Shown piece after piece: positions 41,432 to 52,678 of a stretch of DNA of 64,000 bases (within the stretch, counting starts at the first letter, position 1; each line of letters starts with the position of its first letter). The stretch is from positions 25,934,069 to 25,998,068 of the forward strand of contig NW_026089624.1 in NCBI RefSeq assembly GCF_024586455.1. The letters run 5' to 3'. The position numbers and the translations under genes are program-made. The DNA comes from Bactrocera neohumeralis (lineage: Eukaryota > Arthropoda > Insecta > Diptera > Tephritidae). Below the pieces are notes generated by a model. That model was not told the DNA's origin, searched no databases, and saw only the letters and a program-made list of their open reading frames with translations.

Positions 41432-43442
41432 ATATACGCCATTTCTGTAATGCTTTTATTGCTGCCAGAACCTCAAGTTCAAAAGCACTATATTTCTCTT
41501 CCGCCCTTGTGGTTTTACGACTCATATATTCGATCGGATGTAACAGATTGTCTTCTGAATCCCTTTGTAGTAAGACTGCACCGTAACCAAATTTTGACGC
41601 ATCAGCATGCACCTCTGTTTCCGCATGCGGACTGAAAAGCTTCAATGCGGGCGCATTTACTAACGCACGCTTCAGATCTTGAATGGCTAATAGTTGTTCT
41701 TCCCTCAACCCAAACTTTTCGTCCTGACGAAGCATATCTGTTAGTGGCTTCGCATTAACTGCATAATTTTGGATGAAACGCCTGAAGTATGAAGTTAAAC
41801 CTAAAAATCGTTGTAAGTCTTTCTTACTAGTTGGTACTGGAAATGCCCTGACTGCCTTTGTCTTCTCTTCTGAAGGCAAAATAGCCTCGTTCTCCACAAC
41901 GAACCCTAAAAAATTAATTTTTCTCTTTAGAATTTGGCATTTCTCCCATCTAATGTGCAGACCGTTTTCACTTGCATGTCTTAATACCTTTTCCAATTTC
42001 TCTCGGCCTTCGATCTCATCCTTGGCGGGAATGACGATATCGTCCATGTATATTATGACTGTTCCATCCGCAAGCATGTTCTGGAATATTGCTCGTATGT
42101 ATCGACAAAATACCGCCGGCGAATTATTAATACCAAATGGCACAAAACAAAACTCATATTGGCCGTTCTGAGTTACGAACGACGTGTATTTGCGAGACCC
42201 TGGTTCTATTGGCACATGATAGAATCCGTTCTTCAAGTCCAATGTGGTGAAGACCCTTGCACCCTGCAATCTGTCTAATGCTTCGTCCACCACTGTCATT
42301 GGAAAATTGTCCCTGACTATTTTCTCGTTTATCTTGCGATAATCACAACAAAACCGTTTTGCTCCGTTTTTCTTTGTAACTAACACAACTGGGGAGGCGT
42401 ATTCCGACACACTCTCTTGAATGATACCCTCCTTAAGCATACGCGCTACCTCTTCATCAATACATCTTTGATCCGCCTGCGACACTGGCCGCTGAAATAT
42501 CGGTTTCTCATCCTTTAGTAACAATTTCATCTGTACAGGCGTTTTACTCGATCTCCTAGGATAATAACTATTAATCCAACTGCTAACTACTTTAGCCTCG
42601 TCTATCGGCAGATGCGATAGATCCACTTTATCTGACTCCTCAGACAATGCCGTTCCAATTGAACACAATACCCTAAACTCTTTGCTTAACCCATTGTCAT
42701 CCATGACTTCCGACTTCGTTTCTAATACCGGTCCGGTAATGTCCTTTTGTTCCTTGGAAACTTCAATTTGACTATTCCCATAGTCCCTTAACTCACGGTG
42801 AGTTGACACAAACCCTTCAACATCACCACTTGCACCCCGGTGAGCTGACACAAACCCTTCAGCATCACTGCATGCACCCTGGTGGGCTGACACAAGCCCT
42901 TCAGTTCCACCACACGCACCCCCAGGAATCTCCCCGATCAGTGCGTGCTTCGCTGCCTCCTCAGCAGTCCTCACAAGTTTCCTGAACTCAACACTACCTT
43001 CTCTAAAAACTAACTCAACATCGCGAAGAACATCGTTTCCTATCATGGCTGCATACGGAATATCATTTTCCCTAACCACGTGAAACGTTACATTTAATGA
43101 CAACCCTTCTATTGAAATATCGGCCGTAAAGCTGCCTAATGCCGTAAGCACGCCTTTACCTACACCGAACAATTTTTGCTTTTCTCTAATTAGCTTTATA
43201 CCTCCTAACATCACTAAGGTATCGTACCTCATGATACACACGATACATCCTGTATCCACTAATGCACTGAAAGTAAAACCATTGATAGTTGCATCAACGA
43301 AGATCATTCCACCTTTTCTGGTAGACGTTTCTACTTTGCGATCAATTGTGTTTACCCGTTCACTTTTTATCGCCTTATCCCTTTGCTCTTTACACTGATG
43401 AGAATAATGCCCCTTTTTGTTTGAACTTAAAGCAAACGACAT
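41432..43442 (-). CDS. pol: Gypsy Pol (protease, reverse transcriptase, start of RNase H), truncated
   Basis: 670 codons on the minus strand. Protease FSALVDTGCIVCIMRY. A linker has three imperfect repeats of SAHQGA/SAHRGA-type phrases. Reverse transcriptase: FQRPVSQADQRCIDEEV, KRFCCDYRKINEKIVRDNFP, FTTLDLKNGFYHVPI and IIYMDDIVIPAKD (YMDD). Thumb LGLTSYFRRFIQNYA. RNase H begins VHADASKFGYGAVLLQ and is cut at ALQKWRI, where the neighbouring LTR starts. Integrase is missing. The frame is open throughout. It belongs with the SAP-Gag at 43390-44283. Confidence 0.93.
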
Positions 43443-44283
43443 TACTAGACCTAGCCTCCGGACAGGCTCTTGCTATATGACCTTCCTTGTCACACTTAAC
43501 ATACTTCTTCTTCATCGATTCTTTACTCTCTGTAGCTAACCGTTCCACGTATCCTTTGCCTACTGTAGTTTGTACACTTCTAACTTTCTCGTATATGCGG
43601 ATTTGTTCTTTCAATTCGCCCACCGTTTTCGCTTGATATAACATACTCTTATTTGCCTTAACGTCTGGTATGCCATCCACGAAATACTCTACTACGCTTC
43701 TTTCATCTAAAGAGATTTGCTTCCCTATTTCTAAAATAGCATAAAGGTATTCTTGAAAACTTTCTTTTGGCTGTTTACGCCGGTTTCTTAATGTTCGATG
43801 CACTTCAGACGCACATAATTTTTCCCCAAACTCATCGATAAGAGAACGCTTTAAACTAGCCCAATCTCTTACTCCTATTAATCCACGTACAAACAATTTT
43901 GCTGCTCCCTTAAGTAGTTGTTTAGCGTATACAAATCGTTCTAAATTATTCCAACCGACCGTGTTAGCCATATCATCAAATTCCTCAACCCAGTGACGAA
44001 CATCGCAAGTATCATCACCAAAAAAATCTGAAACACTGTCTTTAATGTCACGCAACGAAAATGACACCCTCTGCGGATTCGATGGAGCAGCATTTACATC
44101 AACGTACAACGAATTTTCCGATTCGTCGTCGCATCCCCCTTCATCTTGCTCATCACCGAAAACTAAATGTTGTAGCAAACGCAGTTGCAACTCCTTTTTC
44201 CTACCCGTAACGCACAACCCTAATTCTCTTAGTTTTTCTTTTAACGTCTCTACCGTCATTGCCCTAATGGTTTCAGCGTCCAT
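43390..44283 (-). CDS. gag: Gag with N-terminal SAP domain (second element)
   Basis: 297 codons from ATG 44283. Residues about 9-40 (MTVETLKEKLRELGLCVTGR, KKELQLRLLQHL) form a SAP motif, as in the plus-strand element at 34431. Capsid: DVRHWVEEFDDMANTVGWNN, LLKGAAKLFVRGLIGV, DEFGEKLCASEVHRTLRNRR. First knuckle CDKEGHIARACPEA (Cys lost or altered before it). The second knuckle is split by a frame change near 43440, where the pol frame supplies KKGHYSHQCKEQ. A gag/pol overlap of about 50 bp. Confidence 0.92.
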   Translation of the reverse strand: MDAETIRAMTVETLKEKLRELGLCVTGRKKELQLRLLQHLVFGDEQDEGGCDDESENSLYVDVNAAPSNPQRVSFSLRDIKDSVSDFFGDDTCDVRHWVEEFDDMANTVGWNNLERFVYAKQLLKGAAKLFVRGLIGVRDWASLKRSLIDEFGEKLCASEVHRTLRNRRKQPKESFQEYLYAILEIGKQISLDERSVVEYFVDGIPDVKANKSMLYQAKTVGELKEQIRIYEKVRSVQTTVGKGYVERLATESKESMKKKYVKCDKEGHIARACPEARSSNVVCFKFKQKGALFSSV

Positions 44284-45235
44284 CTTACAAATTTATTTTT
44301 TTTTCTTAACTCTTATAAAAATTCAAATTACGGATACGCTTTTACAAATTTAATTACATATGTATGTTTCTTAGAAGCAACTGTACATTTTGTCTTTGCT
44401 TACAAACTAAAAGCTACACATTCTACTACATTACATCGCAACTGAGTGCAAATAACACACTCTTCTACTCAACTAACTACAAAATCAATATAACTTATCT
44501 TAGCTCCCGTTTCTCTGCTGCCGTTGTTCAGCTATCTTCGTGCGCCACCTACTGCCACGATGCTTTGCTGTCTGCTGCTGCTGCGTTGTTCTGCTGCTAG
44601 CTGTTGCGTTGTTCTGCTGCCTACTGCTGCGATGCTTTGCGCGTCTTATGCGCCCGTCTACGGTTTTGCACCGTTATACGAATTTCTAGAAACTGTGCTG
44701 ACTGCCAGTTATAGCGTACTGGGTACAGTCGCGCACTGAGTACGGTTTTTTGCTTTTACGCCGTTATACAAATTTATCAGGAACTTGGTCCGTGCAACCT
44801 TATGCACCGTTTCACAATTTTACTGGAAAATGCGTTTACTGCCCGCGATATCGTGCTGTGTACAGTCACTTGCAAATTACCAGAATTCACTACCGCACTG
44901 TTAAGTTTTAGGTTCTTTGTACGTATATTCTCGTACACTTCAGTACTTTGAACTACTCTCACTAACGTAACTTTCCGATCGTTCCAAAAAAAATCTCTAA
45001 AGTTCTTTCCTTATCACTGTTCCATTGGTATTATGTGCTCTTACGGCATTGCACATCTCACTACCAATACACTGTTCTATGCTGACCACTGTTAGCGCAC
45101 TGGTACAGCCACTTGTCCGATCGCAATCTTGCTGTTTCTAACAGCCACTCACAAAATGTCAAATTCACAAAAATAGTTTATTTCCAAAAAAATGTTTTTT
45201 TAATTGTTTGTATAACCGCACAACACATTCCGGAC
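44284..45235 (-). other. 5' leader of the minus-strand SAP-Gag element
   Basis: Long non-coding leader of about 950 bp. A CTGCTGC-rich stretch lies at 44565-44630, and several GTTATA.. phrases repeat (CCGTTATACGAATTTCTAG at about 44670; CGCCGTTATACAAATTTATC at about 44760). Long repeated leaders are shared with its plus-strand relative. Confidence 0.6.
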
Positions 45236-45256
45236 CATCCCGGACGAGCCCCTAAA
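45236..45256 (-). promoter_or_regulatory. Primer-binding site
   Basis: On the minus strand AGGGGCTCGTCCGGGATGG begins three bases behind the LTR end. It resembles the GGGGCTCGTCCGGGAT (tRNA-Pro-type) primer site class. Supports the LTR boundary at 45257. Confidence 0.7.
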
Positions 45257-45580
45257 TGTGGGATTCATTTTAAATAAATACCACCGTGTTCTTAGTTTAT
45301 ATTCAATTTAGTTTATTCTTCAGTTTATTCGCACTTTAATTTATAGCGGCGGCGTGACCGCTTCACACAACGTTTTCTTAACCACCTTATACTTGTCGAC
45401 CACACTTGACGACTGATACTCGAACAATGAATCTTATTTCTAATACAGAATGCAACGATCCATATGGACCGTTACAATGATGGCTGCTGATGGACGCTTC
45501 GTCAAATAACAGCTGATTTTGCAGTGTTGCCATCTGAATTACATTATTCGTTCAGTGACAACACTGCCACATGTTCTACA
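45257..45580 (-). repeat. 5' LTR of the minus-strand SAP-Gag element
   Basis: Minus-strand TGTAGAACATGTGGCAG ... TGAATCCCACA, 324 bp with TG/CA ends. GAATAAACTGAAGAATAAAC near the end can serve as a poly(A) signal. No 3' partner in the window because the element is truncated at 41432. Confidence 0.8.
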
Positions 45581-46620
45581 TATATATTATTTTTTCCTAC
45601 ATATATATGTATAAATATGCGTGTAATGTGAAAAGGGAGAGCCAAAAACTGAAAGCGTGCGGTTGCAGTTTTATTATTATTGTTTTTGTTTGCACTACTT
45701 TCAATAATTCGCACTCGTTACCTGGTGCGTCGGCTGTTTGCCGGCGTTCACGTCCGTTTGACACAGAATGCAACGGCAGCTCATTCCCACGACGACTTAA
45801 ACAGCAGCGGATTGATGGCAGCAGCGACGTGCTGCAGCGGAGATATAAGAGCAACGGCGGGATGGCAGCAGCGACGTGATGGCAGCAGCAGCCGAAAACC
45901 AACAGCGACGGGATGGCAACGAAGTAATTACCGCAGCAGCGGTTTCAAGAACAACGGTTTTGAGCTTACCGGTTTTTCACTCTTACGGCACTTTAAACAA
46001 ACGGTTTTTTTTTTTGAAACTGTAACAATTGTTTTTTTTTTTTTGGGTATTCCAAAAACGTTTTGTGTCTTTATTTGCGCCCACCACTGTACAGCATTAA
46101 TAAATCACAACAAATCTTTGTTTCTCACTTTACGCTATGCACGTATACGCACACACTCCAGAATACTTCCCTTTTCTTCTTTTCTGATTTTTACACTGAG
46201 GTAAGTATACGGGTAAGTATTTTAGCACTGCACTTTACACTGTATGTATGTATATAAGTGTATAATTTTTCACAGATTTCCACTGGTTTTCACGTATGTA
46301 TATATGTATTTATTCTTCTTTACAGGTTTCACTGCACGCAAATCGTATATCTATATGTACTTGTACATATGTATGTATAATTGGATTTTTAATCCTTTTT
46401 ATATATTTTTTTGTGTTATTTTTGTTTTATAATTCGTTGTTTTTTCACTGTCACTGAACCGTGAACACCGAGATTCCGAAAACCGAACACCGAAAAGGTA
46501 CACTTGGCAATTGGTTGCGAAAAGAACTTTTGCAGTATTATTATTTCACTCAGTGTAAATTTTAAGTTAACTTGTTTTTTTTTTTTTTTTGTTTTAAGCA
46601 CGCATTAGTCCCGGGCGCCA
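45581..46620. other. CAG-rich non-coding stretch, possible retroelement leader
   Basis: Imperfect GGCAGCAGCGACG units at 45810-45945. At about 46606 GTCCCGGGCGCCA is, on the minus strand, TGGCGCCCGGGAC, a tRNA-Lys-like primer site. This suggests that the segment 45590-46605 is the leader of another minus-strand LTR element whose LTR would start at about 46619. No coding region was found. Confidence 0.4.
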
Positions 46621-47865
46621 TGAAATTTCTCAAGCGTTTTCGGGAATACAAATTTTTTCTGGGATGCGTGTTTGCGTAATTATTTTGTTATTTCACTTGC
46701 AGAAATTAACCAATTGCCTGTACTTACATTAAATGTTTAAGTGTTCCGAAAATTGCGACGATGAGAAAATAGAAAGGCGTGCGAGTTCGATTGCGGTCTG
46801 ATTACAATTCTTTCTTTATTCCAGTTCATCTAGTTACTTAGCCTAAGTCTTTAAACTAACGGGATAGAACAGTTTGAATGGAAGTATACAGGTATGTACA
46901 AAAGAGGTGAATAATTCATTTTGTTAATTTACAGTAATAGATTAAGGTAAGTATATTTAACATTATTAGGGTAAGTACAATTAAAGGAAAACTTTATAAT
47001 TCAAGTATAAAATGCATTTCAGAAAAGTAATTAATTTTCATTTCATTTTAGGTATAACATATACATATACAGAAGTCGCTTGACGCAACAAATGATTCAT
47101 ATAATACAAAATAATCACGCATATGTGACTCAGAGAATGCTTTGTATATTTTTCATCAAAGCATTTCTCTTTATTTATTCTGGCATGAATTCAGTCGATT
47201 TACATATATTTTTGCCACTGCACGTGCTCAATTCTGCTAAATAGCAGCGACAACGGCGAATTCCTAATTTTGATTCTATCGGCTCTGTTATCCGCTAAAT
47301 CGAACATCATATAGAATTCAATTTGCACCTTCTCTATACTTTACATTCTCTGGCTGAGGCAACAGTTTTCATACGTAAATTGAAAACTTTTGATTTTTTT
47401 ATGAAATTTATATGCCATGGAAAAATGGTATATAAGGAGGCATGTTTCGAAAGCAAATTCACTGCCACTTTGGTTCACGTTGAATAGACATCCTTTTTTT
47501 GAAGTGCCAAATTCCTTTCTTATTTTGGTGAGAAAATATGTTTTTTATTTTAATACTAAAGCTCCTTTTCTAATTGCAAAATTTTTGTATTTTTTAAAAT
47601 TTTTTTTTTTAATATTACATTTTCATATGTATGTATATGACATATATGTATAAATTTTTCTTACTTCTCTTAATTTCTTTCGAATTATCTCTGATAAACA
47701 GGCTGTTCTATATACGCTTTTTTCATATGTACTGTGGTTTTTAGTACCCTTTACATTCTCTGGCTCAGTCGCGCGGTCGGCTCCTTACGCAGCGGACGCT
47801 ACCGATATTGAACATTTAGATTTTTCCATAGAACACATTTTCTTTCTATCGGTTAGGAGTTATTT
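46619..47865. other. Unassigned AT-rich sequence before the gap
   Basis: No gene. CTTTACATTCTCTGGCT occurs twice (about 47339 and 47749), 410 bp apart. It may include an LTR if the primer site at 46606 is real, but I cannot place its far end. Confidence 0.3.
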
Positions 47866-47965
47866 NNNNNNNNNNNNNNNNNNNNNNNNNNNNNNNNNNN
47901 NNNNNNNNNNNNNNNNNNNNNNNNNNNNNNNNNNNNNNNNNNNNNNNNNNNNNNNNNNNNNNNNN
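47866..47965. other. Assembly gap (100 N)
   Basis: Run of exactly 100 N. Confidence 0.99.
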
Positions 47966-48797
47966 AAAGGTATATGTAGCTTTAATTTAATTTAATCAAA
48001 ATTTTCTTAAAACTTTTCTTTTAGCTCTTTTCTCAAAATTATTTCATTTACTTTAATTTTATTTAAAATTTTTCAAAGTGTAATTTCTCAACGCAAAAAT
48101 GAATCAGTTAGAGCAAAATTCATCAATACACATACAAAATTTATCGATATACAAATACTTAGCTCTAACGCTACAACCAGCTTCAGCTACGATTGTTCAA
48201 ATTTCATCCCTCGCTGCCGTCAATTTTCAAACGTTTTCTTGTTCTCCCGCGCAGCCGTCAAAAATGCACACAGCGTTTGAATCTCCCACGCAGCCGTCAA
48301 CTCTTGTGAATACTCTTCACCGTTCTCTCCACGCAGCCAATTCGCATGCGCTCGCACCCATGCTTACCGCAGTCGACGCCTCGTCGTCGAATACCACACT
48401 TGCTATGTGACGTCACTCACACACAACGCACCTTTTGCCCGCTGTCCCACTCCGTTCTGTTCCCAACTGAGCGGCCGTTTCTCTCTGCTACTGAACTGTT
48501 GACGCCGCCGCCTTGTTGCCTGCGCACTTATCGTGTAAACTGAATTGCTGAACTGTTGCCGTCGTCGCCTGCTTGTCTATATTCCCGTTGCACAATCCGT
48601 TTTTTCGTAACGGTTTTTACTTTCGTCTGTCCTTTTTTTTTCTAAGTTTAAAGGAAAATTTTCCACAATTTTGGCCACCGTTTGAATTGTTTTTTCGTAT
48701 TAAAGAACGTTTATCCCGATTTTAGCGCATTGGCTTTGATTTGAGGATCAATCGGCACTAATTCACGTAGTGGTCTTTTATTATACTTCTGACACCA
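47966..48797 (-). other. Leader-like sequence with primer-site candidate
   Basis: Non-coding; a plus frame at 48099-48410 lacks known motifs. On the minus strand TGGTGTCAGAAGTATAATA (48797-48779) directly follows the LTR-like block. This has the layout of a primer site. Downstream coding parts are lost in or before the gap. Confidence 0.4.
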
Positions 48798-49165
48798 TTT
48801 GTGGTGTGTCTTTCTTTCACACACCGTCTTTCACTTAACATACTGTCTTTCTTTCACACACCGTCTTTCACTTAACACACTGTCTTTCGCTTTTGAAATA
48901 AAAAACACTGCGTCCTATTCATATACTTAGCTACAATTTAAAAAGTTTATTTATTTTAATTCAATTTAGTTAATTTCACTTAGTCTACATAGGCGACTGT
49001 CCTGTACGATAGTTTGCGGTCAACTGTGCTTTCTTTTTGTTCTTCATTTTTTGTCTTTCGTTTTATCAGTGTTGTAATGTAATTGTCGCGTCATTGCCGC
49101 AGGGTCGTATTTTAAGGTCCGTAAGTACGTTTGGTTTGGGTCCGTGGTACATTTTCCACATGTAT
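48798..49165 (-). repeat. LTR-like block with internal tandem repeat
   Basis: Minus-strand AAATAAATAAAC (about 48943) is a possible poly(A) signal. The terminal part contains a tandem repeat of about 44 bp: CTTTCTTTCACACACCGTC and CTTTCACTTAACA occur twice on the plus strand at 48808-48893. The 5' edge is unclear. No partner copy. Confidence 0.4.
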
Positions 49166-49373
49166 GTATGTACACTGATAAATGATAATATCACGATTTA
49201 AATTTGAAATCCACTTACATATGTATGTATGTATGTAGCTATATGCTAATATCTAGATGCGTATGAAAATTTAAATGAAGAAATGTAATTTACATACAAT
49301 ATTATAGTAATATATTAAGTTTTTTAGGATATTATGATAGTATCTCATATACATACATATATAGCATATATAT
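49166..49373. other. AT-rich spacer
   Basis: ATGTATGT-type simple repeats at 49160 and 49220. No gene. Confidence 0.4.
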
Positions 49374-50330
49374 CGGGTGATTTTTTAAGAGCTTGATAAC
49401 TTTTTTTTAAAAAAACGCATAAAATTTGCAAAATCTCATCGGTTCTTTATTTGAAACGTTAGATTGGTTCATGACATTTACTTTTTGAAGATAATTTCAT
49501 TTAAATGTTGACCGCGGCTGCGTCTTAGGTGGTCCATTGGAAAGTCCACTTTTGGGCAACTTTTTCGAGCATTTCGGCCGGAATAGCCCGAATTTCTTCG
49601 GAAATGTTGTCTTCCAAAGCTGGAATAGTTGCTGGCTTATTTCTGTAGACTTTAGACTTGACGTAGCCCCACAAAAATAGTCTAAAGGCGTTAAATCGCA
49701 TGATCTTGGTGGCCAACTTACGGGTCCATTTCTTGAGATGAATTGTTCTCCGAAGTTTTCCTCAAAATGGCCATAGAATCGCGAGCTGTGTGGCATGTAG
49801 CGCCATCTTGTTGAAACCACATGTCAACCAAGTTCAGTTCTTCCATTTTTGGCAACAAAAAGTTTGTTAGCATCGAACGATAGCGATCGCCATTCACCGT
49901 AACGTTGCGTCCAACAGCATCTTTGAAAATACGGTCCAATGATTCCACCAGCGTACAAACCACACCAAACAGTGCATTTTTCGGGATGCATGGGCAGTTG
50001 GCCACCAAGATCATGCGATTTAACGCCTTTAGACTATTTTTTGTGGGGCTACGTCAAGTTTTAAGTCTACAGAAATAAGCCAGCAACTATTCCAGCTTTG
50101 GAAGACAACATTTCCGAAGAAATTCGGGCTATTCCGGCCGAAATGCTCGAAAAAGTTGCCCAAAATTGGACTTTCCGAATGGACCACCTAAGACGCAGCC
50201 GCGGTCAACATTTAAATGAAATTATCTTCAAAAAGTAAATGTCATGAACCAATCTAACGTTTCAAATAAAGAACCGATGAGATTTTGCAAATTTTATGCG
50301 TTTTTTTTTAAAAAAAGTTATACAAATATA
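49374..50330. mobile_element. Mariner palindrome (foldback derivative)
   Basis: Arms 49398-49718 and 49996-50322 are near-identical inverted copies, about 320 bp each, including the terminal sequence AACGCATAAAATTTGCAAAA and its inverse at the far end. The spacer 49719-49995 is single-copy. Both arms contain the 3' third of the transposase gene. Transcription in either direction would give a long hairpin RNA. Confidence 0.9.
49497..50014 (-). pseudogene. Mariner-type transposase, C-terminal two thirds
   Basis: Minus strand. The frame at 49718-50014 has VTVNGDRYRSMLTNFLLPKM and DMWFQQDGATCHTARDSMAI (second catalytic Asp). The frame at 49497-49820 supplies NGPVSWPPRSCDLTPLDYF (third Asp), with a shift at about 49690; the frame 49525-49716 then gives LWGYVKSKVYRNK and EEIRAIPAEMLEKVA. 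The first part is replaced by the inverted copy of the end. Confidence 0.85.
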
Positions 50331-51150
50331 TATACATATTTTGAAAATAACATAATTTAATAATAATGTTATCAATTTTGCATGAATTCACAAAAATGAT
50401 ATTCATATCAATTGATATGATTGCATGTAATCGTATAAAAATATAAGCAAAAAGCAACATACGTCTGCAGTAGCAATGTATATTTCTGAGCACAATTTTC
50501 ATTGAATGCTCCGCTCTGTTCGCTCAGCACTGTTAAAATTTCTCCTTCTTAGCCAAAAGTGGTGAAATCCACTAATAGGATTTTGTTAGCTTTTGACAGC
50601 TCACACGCTGGTCCGCAATTGAACCTTCTCTACTCTATCTTACTCGCAATGTTTCCTTATTTGCTCACCGTTTAGACCGTAAAAATATTTTTGAGAGTTG
50701 GTAACACTGTAAGGTTGGCACCCATCAAACATGTCAACACGTTAATTATTTTTATATTTTGAAATTCAAATACACGATCTTATGAGCAAAGTTGATATTA
50801 TGTTGTCGATTCAAAAGTCTTGTTTTAATGCGTTCTTCAATTCGAGTGGAACTGAGAGTACAAATACCGTCAAATGTTTGGCAGATAGTAAGTGGTCAAC
50901 TTTTATATGGGAAATTGGAATTGTCGTCTTACTCTATCTTACTGGACTACGACAAACATTTTAAAACCAAAATCAGCTCAATCGTCCCAGCCGTTCTCGA
51001 GTTTTAATTAGACTAACGAACAGCAATTCATTTTTATTCATATAGATTTGCGCTATTTATTGGAATTGTTGCTATGATCTTACTGTTGTTTGGCATCCAC
51101 TTCCTTAAGTGGAATCTATACTTTTGTAGTTGTTTAGATATTTCATACTG
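50331..51150. other. Unassigned sequence
   Basis: About 0.8 kb without recognisable gene. A small open frame at 50782-50964 has no motif. Confidence 0.35.
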
Positions 51151-51152
51151 AA

Positions 51153-52550
51153 CTAGCTGTTACCCTGTGCGTTTCGCTACACCTAAATCGATTAAAACTC
51201 TTAAGGGTTTTTACTTTGAGTTTTATTTATTGTTGTAAAACTTATTTATAAAACATTTACAAAACATATTGGTATACAACATTTTTGGTTTTTCCACCTG
51301 GCGCGTAAATGAATAAGCACCTTGGTGTTCCAACTCTCGAGCATGCGACGAACAATTGGCCGTGGGAGAAGCACGCTTCTTCCAAATTGACGCCGCACAC
51401 TTGAAACGTTTGGCCTTGCGATTTGTTGATGGTCATCGCAAAGGCAAGACGTACTGGAAACTGCAAGCGCTTAAATTCAAACGGCGTGTCCGTTGGAATC
51501 ATGGAAATGCGTGGTAAGAGTACAACTTCACCTGCTGCCTTGCCATTTAGTATTGTTGCTTCAATCAAATTTGGCCACATTTTTTTGACTGAAAGTCTTG
51601 TGCCATTACACAAAGTCGGTGGCTTCAGATTTCGTAGAAGTATAATGGGTGAACCGACTTTCAGGACCAAACGATGCGGTGGCAGACCGGGGAGATCCAA
51701 AGAATTCAAGAATTCAGTTGAATAATTGACTACTTCATCTTGATTTAAAACGCTATCAATCGATGTATATGTTGTAGCTTCTCTTGGCAGTTTTTCTTGA
51801 ATGGCAAAATTGATTTCGTTGACGTGTACATTTTTCGGTGCCAATATTGCGCGTTCACTTAAATAATCGAGGCGTTGATAGTGTTGAACAATATTCGGAA
51901 ATATATGTACTTTCAATCAATTCTTCTTTCGATTGTAACAGTGTACAAAAGTTGTTCGGCAATGTGATCAAACCGGTGTCATCGATTCTATTTTGCCTTC
52001 GCCAATGTCCAACAACTGCTTCGGAAACGCCGCTGCGGATCGATCATTTTGCAATTGGACTCGCATGTTGATGGTAAGAGTCAGCGTTTGAACATGTCTC
52101 CACAAAACTGACAATTTTAAACATGCGTTTATTTCGTCGGCAGGAGTTGATCGAGGAATGACTGACAAAGTTTGCCGAAAATCGCCGGATAATAAAACTA
52201 ATGCTCCGCCAAAAAGTTGTTGCTTTTGGCGTAAATCTTGCATTATTCTATTGAATGCTTCTAATGACTTTTTGTTAGCCATTGGGCACTCATCCCATAG
52301 AACTATTCCAGCTCCTCGCCTTTTGCCATTGTTGAATTCCTCGATATGTTGCACGTTGGTGTTTCAACGACTTGGATGTTCAACGGTAATTTCAACGCAG
52401 AATGTGCTGTTCGGCCGCCATCAAGTAGAGTAGGAGCGATGCCTGACGAAGCAATTGCCACCGCAATTTTCTGCTGTGACCGTATAGTAGCAAGAATCAA
52501 AGAGATCAGAAACCTTTTCCCTGTACCACCGGGCATTCGTTAGTTGATTG
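51153..52550 (-). mobile_element. Helitron, 3' part
   Basis: The minus-strand 3' terminus GCACAGGGTAACAGCTAG followed by T lies at 51170-51153. CTAG before T is the Helitron end rule, and the small GCG-AAA-CGC stem just upstream is the expected hairpin. The Pif1-like helicase coding region begins about 100 bp inside. The left half (Rep/HUH) is not in the window. It ends at about 52550. Confidence 0.75.
51257..52540 (-). pseudogene. Helitron Pif1-like helicase, in three frames
   Basis: Unwinds DNA during rolling-circle transposition. Order on the minus strand: Walker A PGGTGKRFLISLI and SSGIAPTLLDGGRTAHSALK (52303-52536); Walker B IVLWDECPMANKKSLEAFNR, LLSGDFRQTLSVIPR and TLTINMR (51968-52354); then LPREATTYTSIDSVL, LPPHRLVLKVGSPIILLRNL, PVRLAFAMTINKSQGQTF and GQLFVACSRVG (51257-51916), the C-terminal motifs. 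Frame changes at about 51950 and 52330 break it. The last Lys of GKT is changed to GKR. Confidence 0.88.
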
Positions 52551-52678
52551 TCGACGCGGATAGACGTGCGTGCGCATCGTTGTAATTTAGTAGTGTATTT
52601 TTCCGGTGATTTTTGCGATTCCCCTTTGTGCGGTTATTTGTTTACGCGTTTTGGTTGGCATCGTTATTGCCTGGCGCG
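52551..52678. other. Sequence between Helitron and provirus
   Basis: Short GC-richer stretch with no gene. The sequence on the far side of the provirus (62341 on) is its presumed continuation. Confidence 0.4.
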
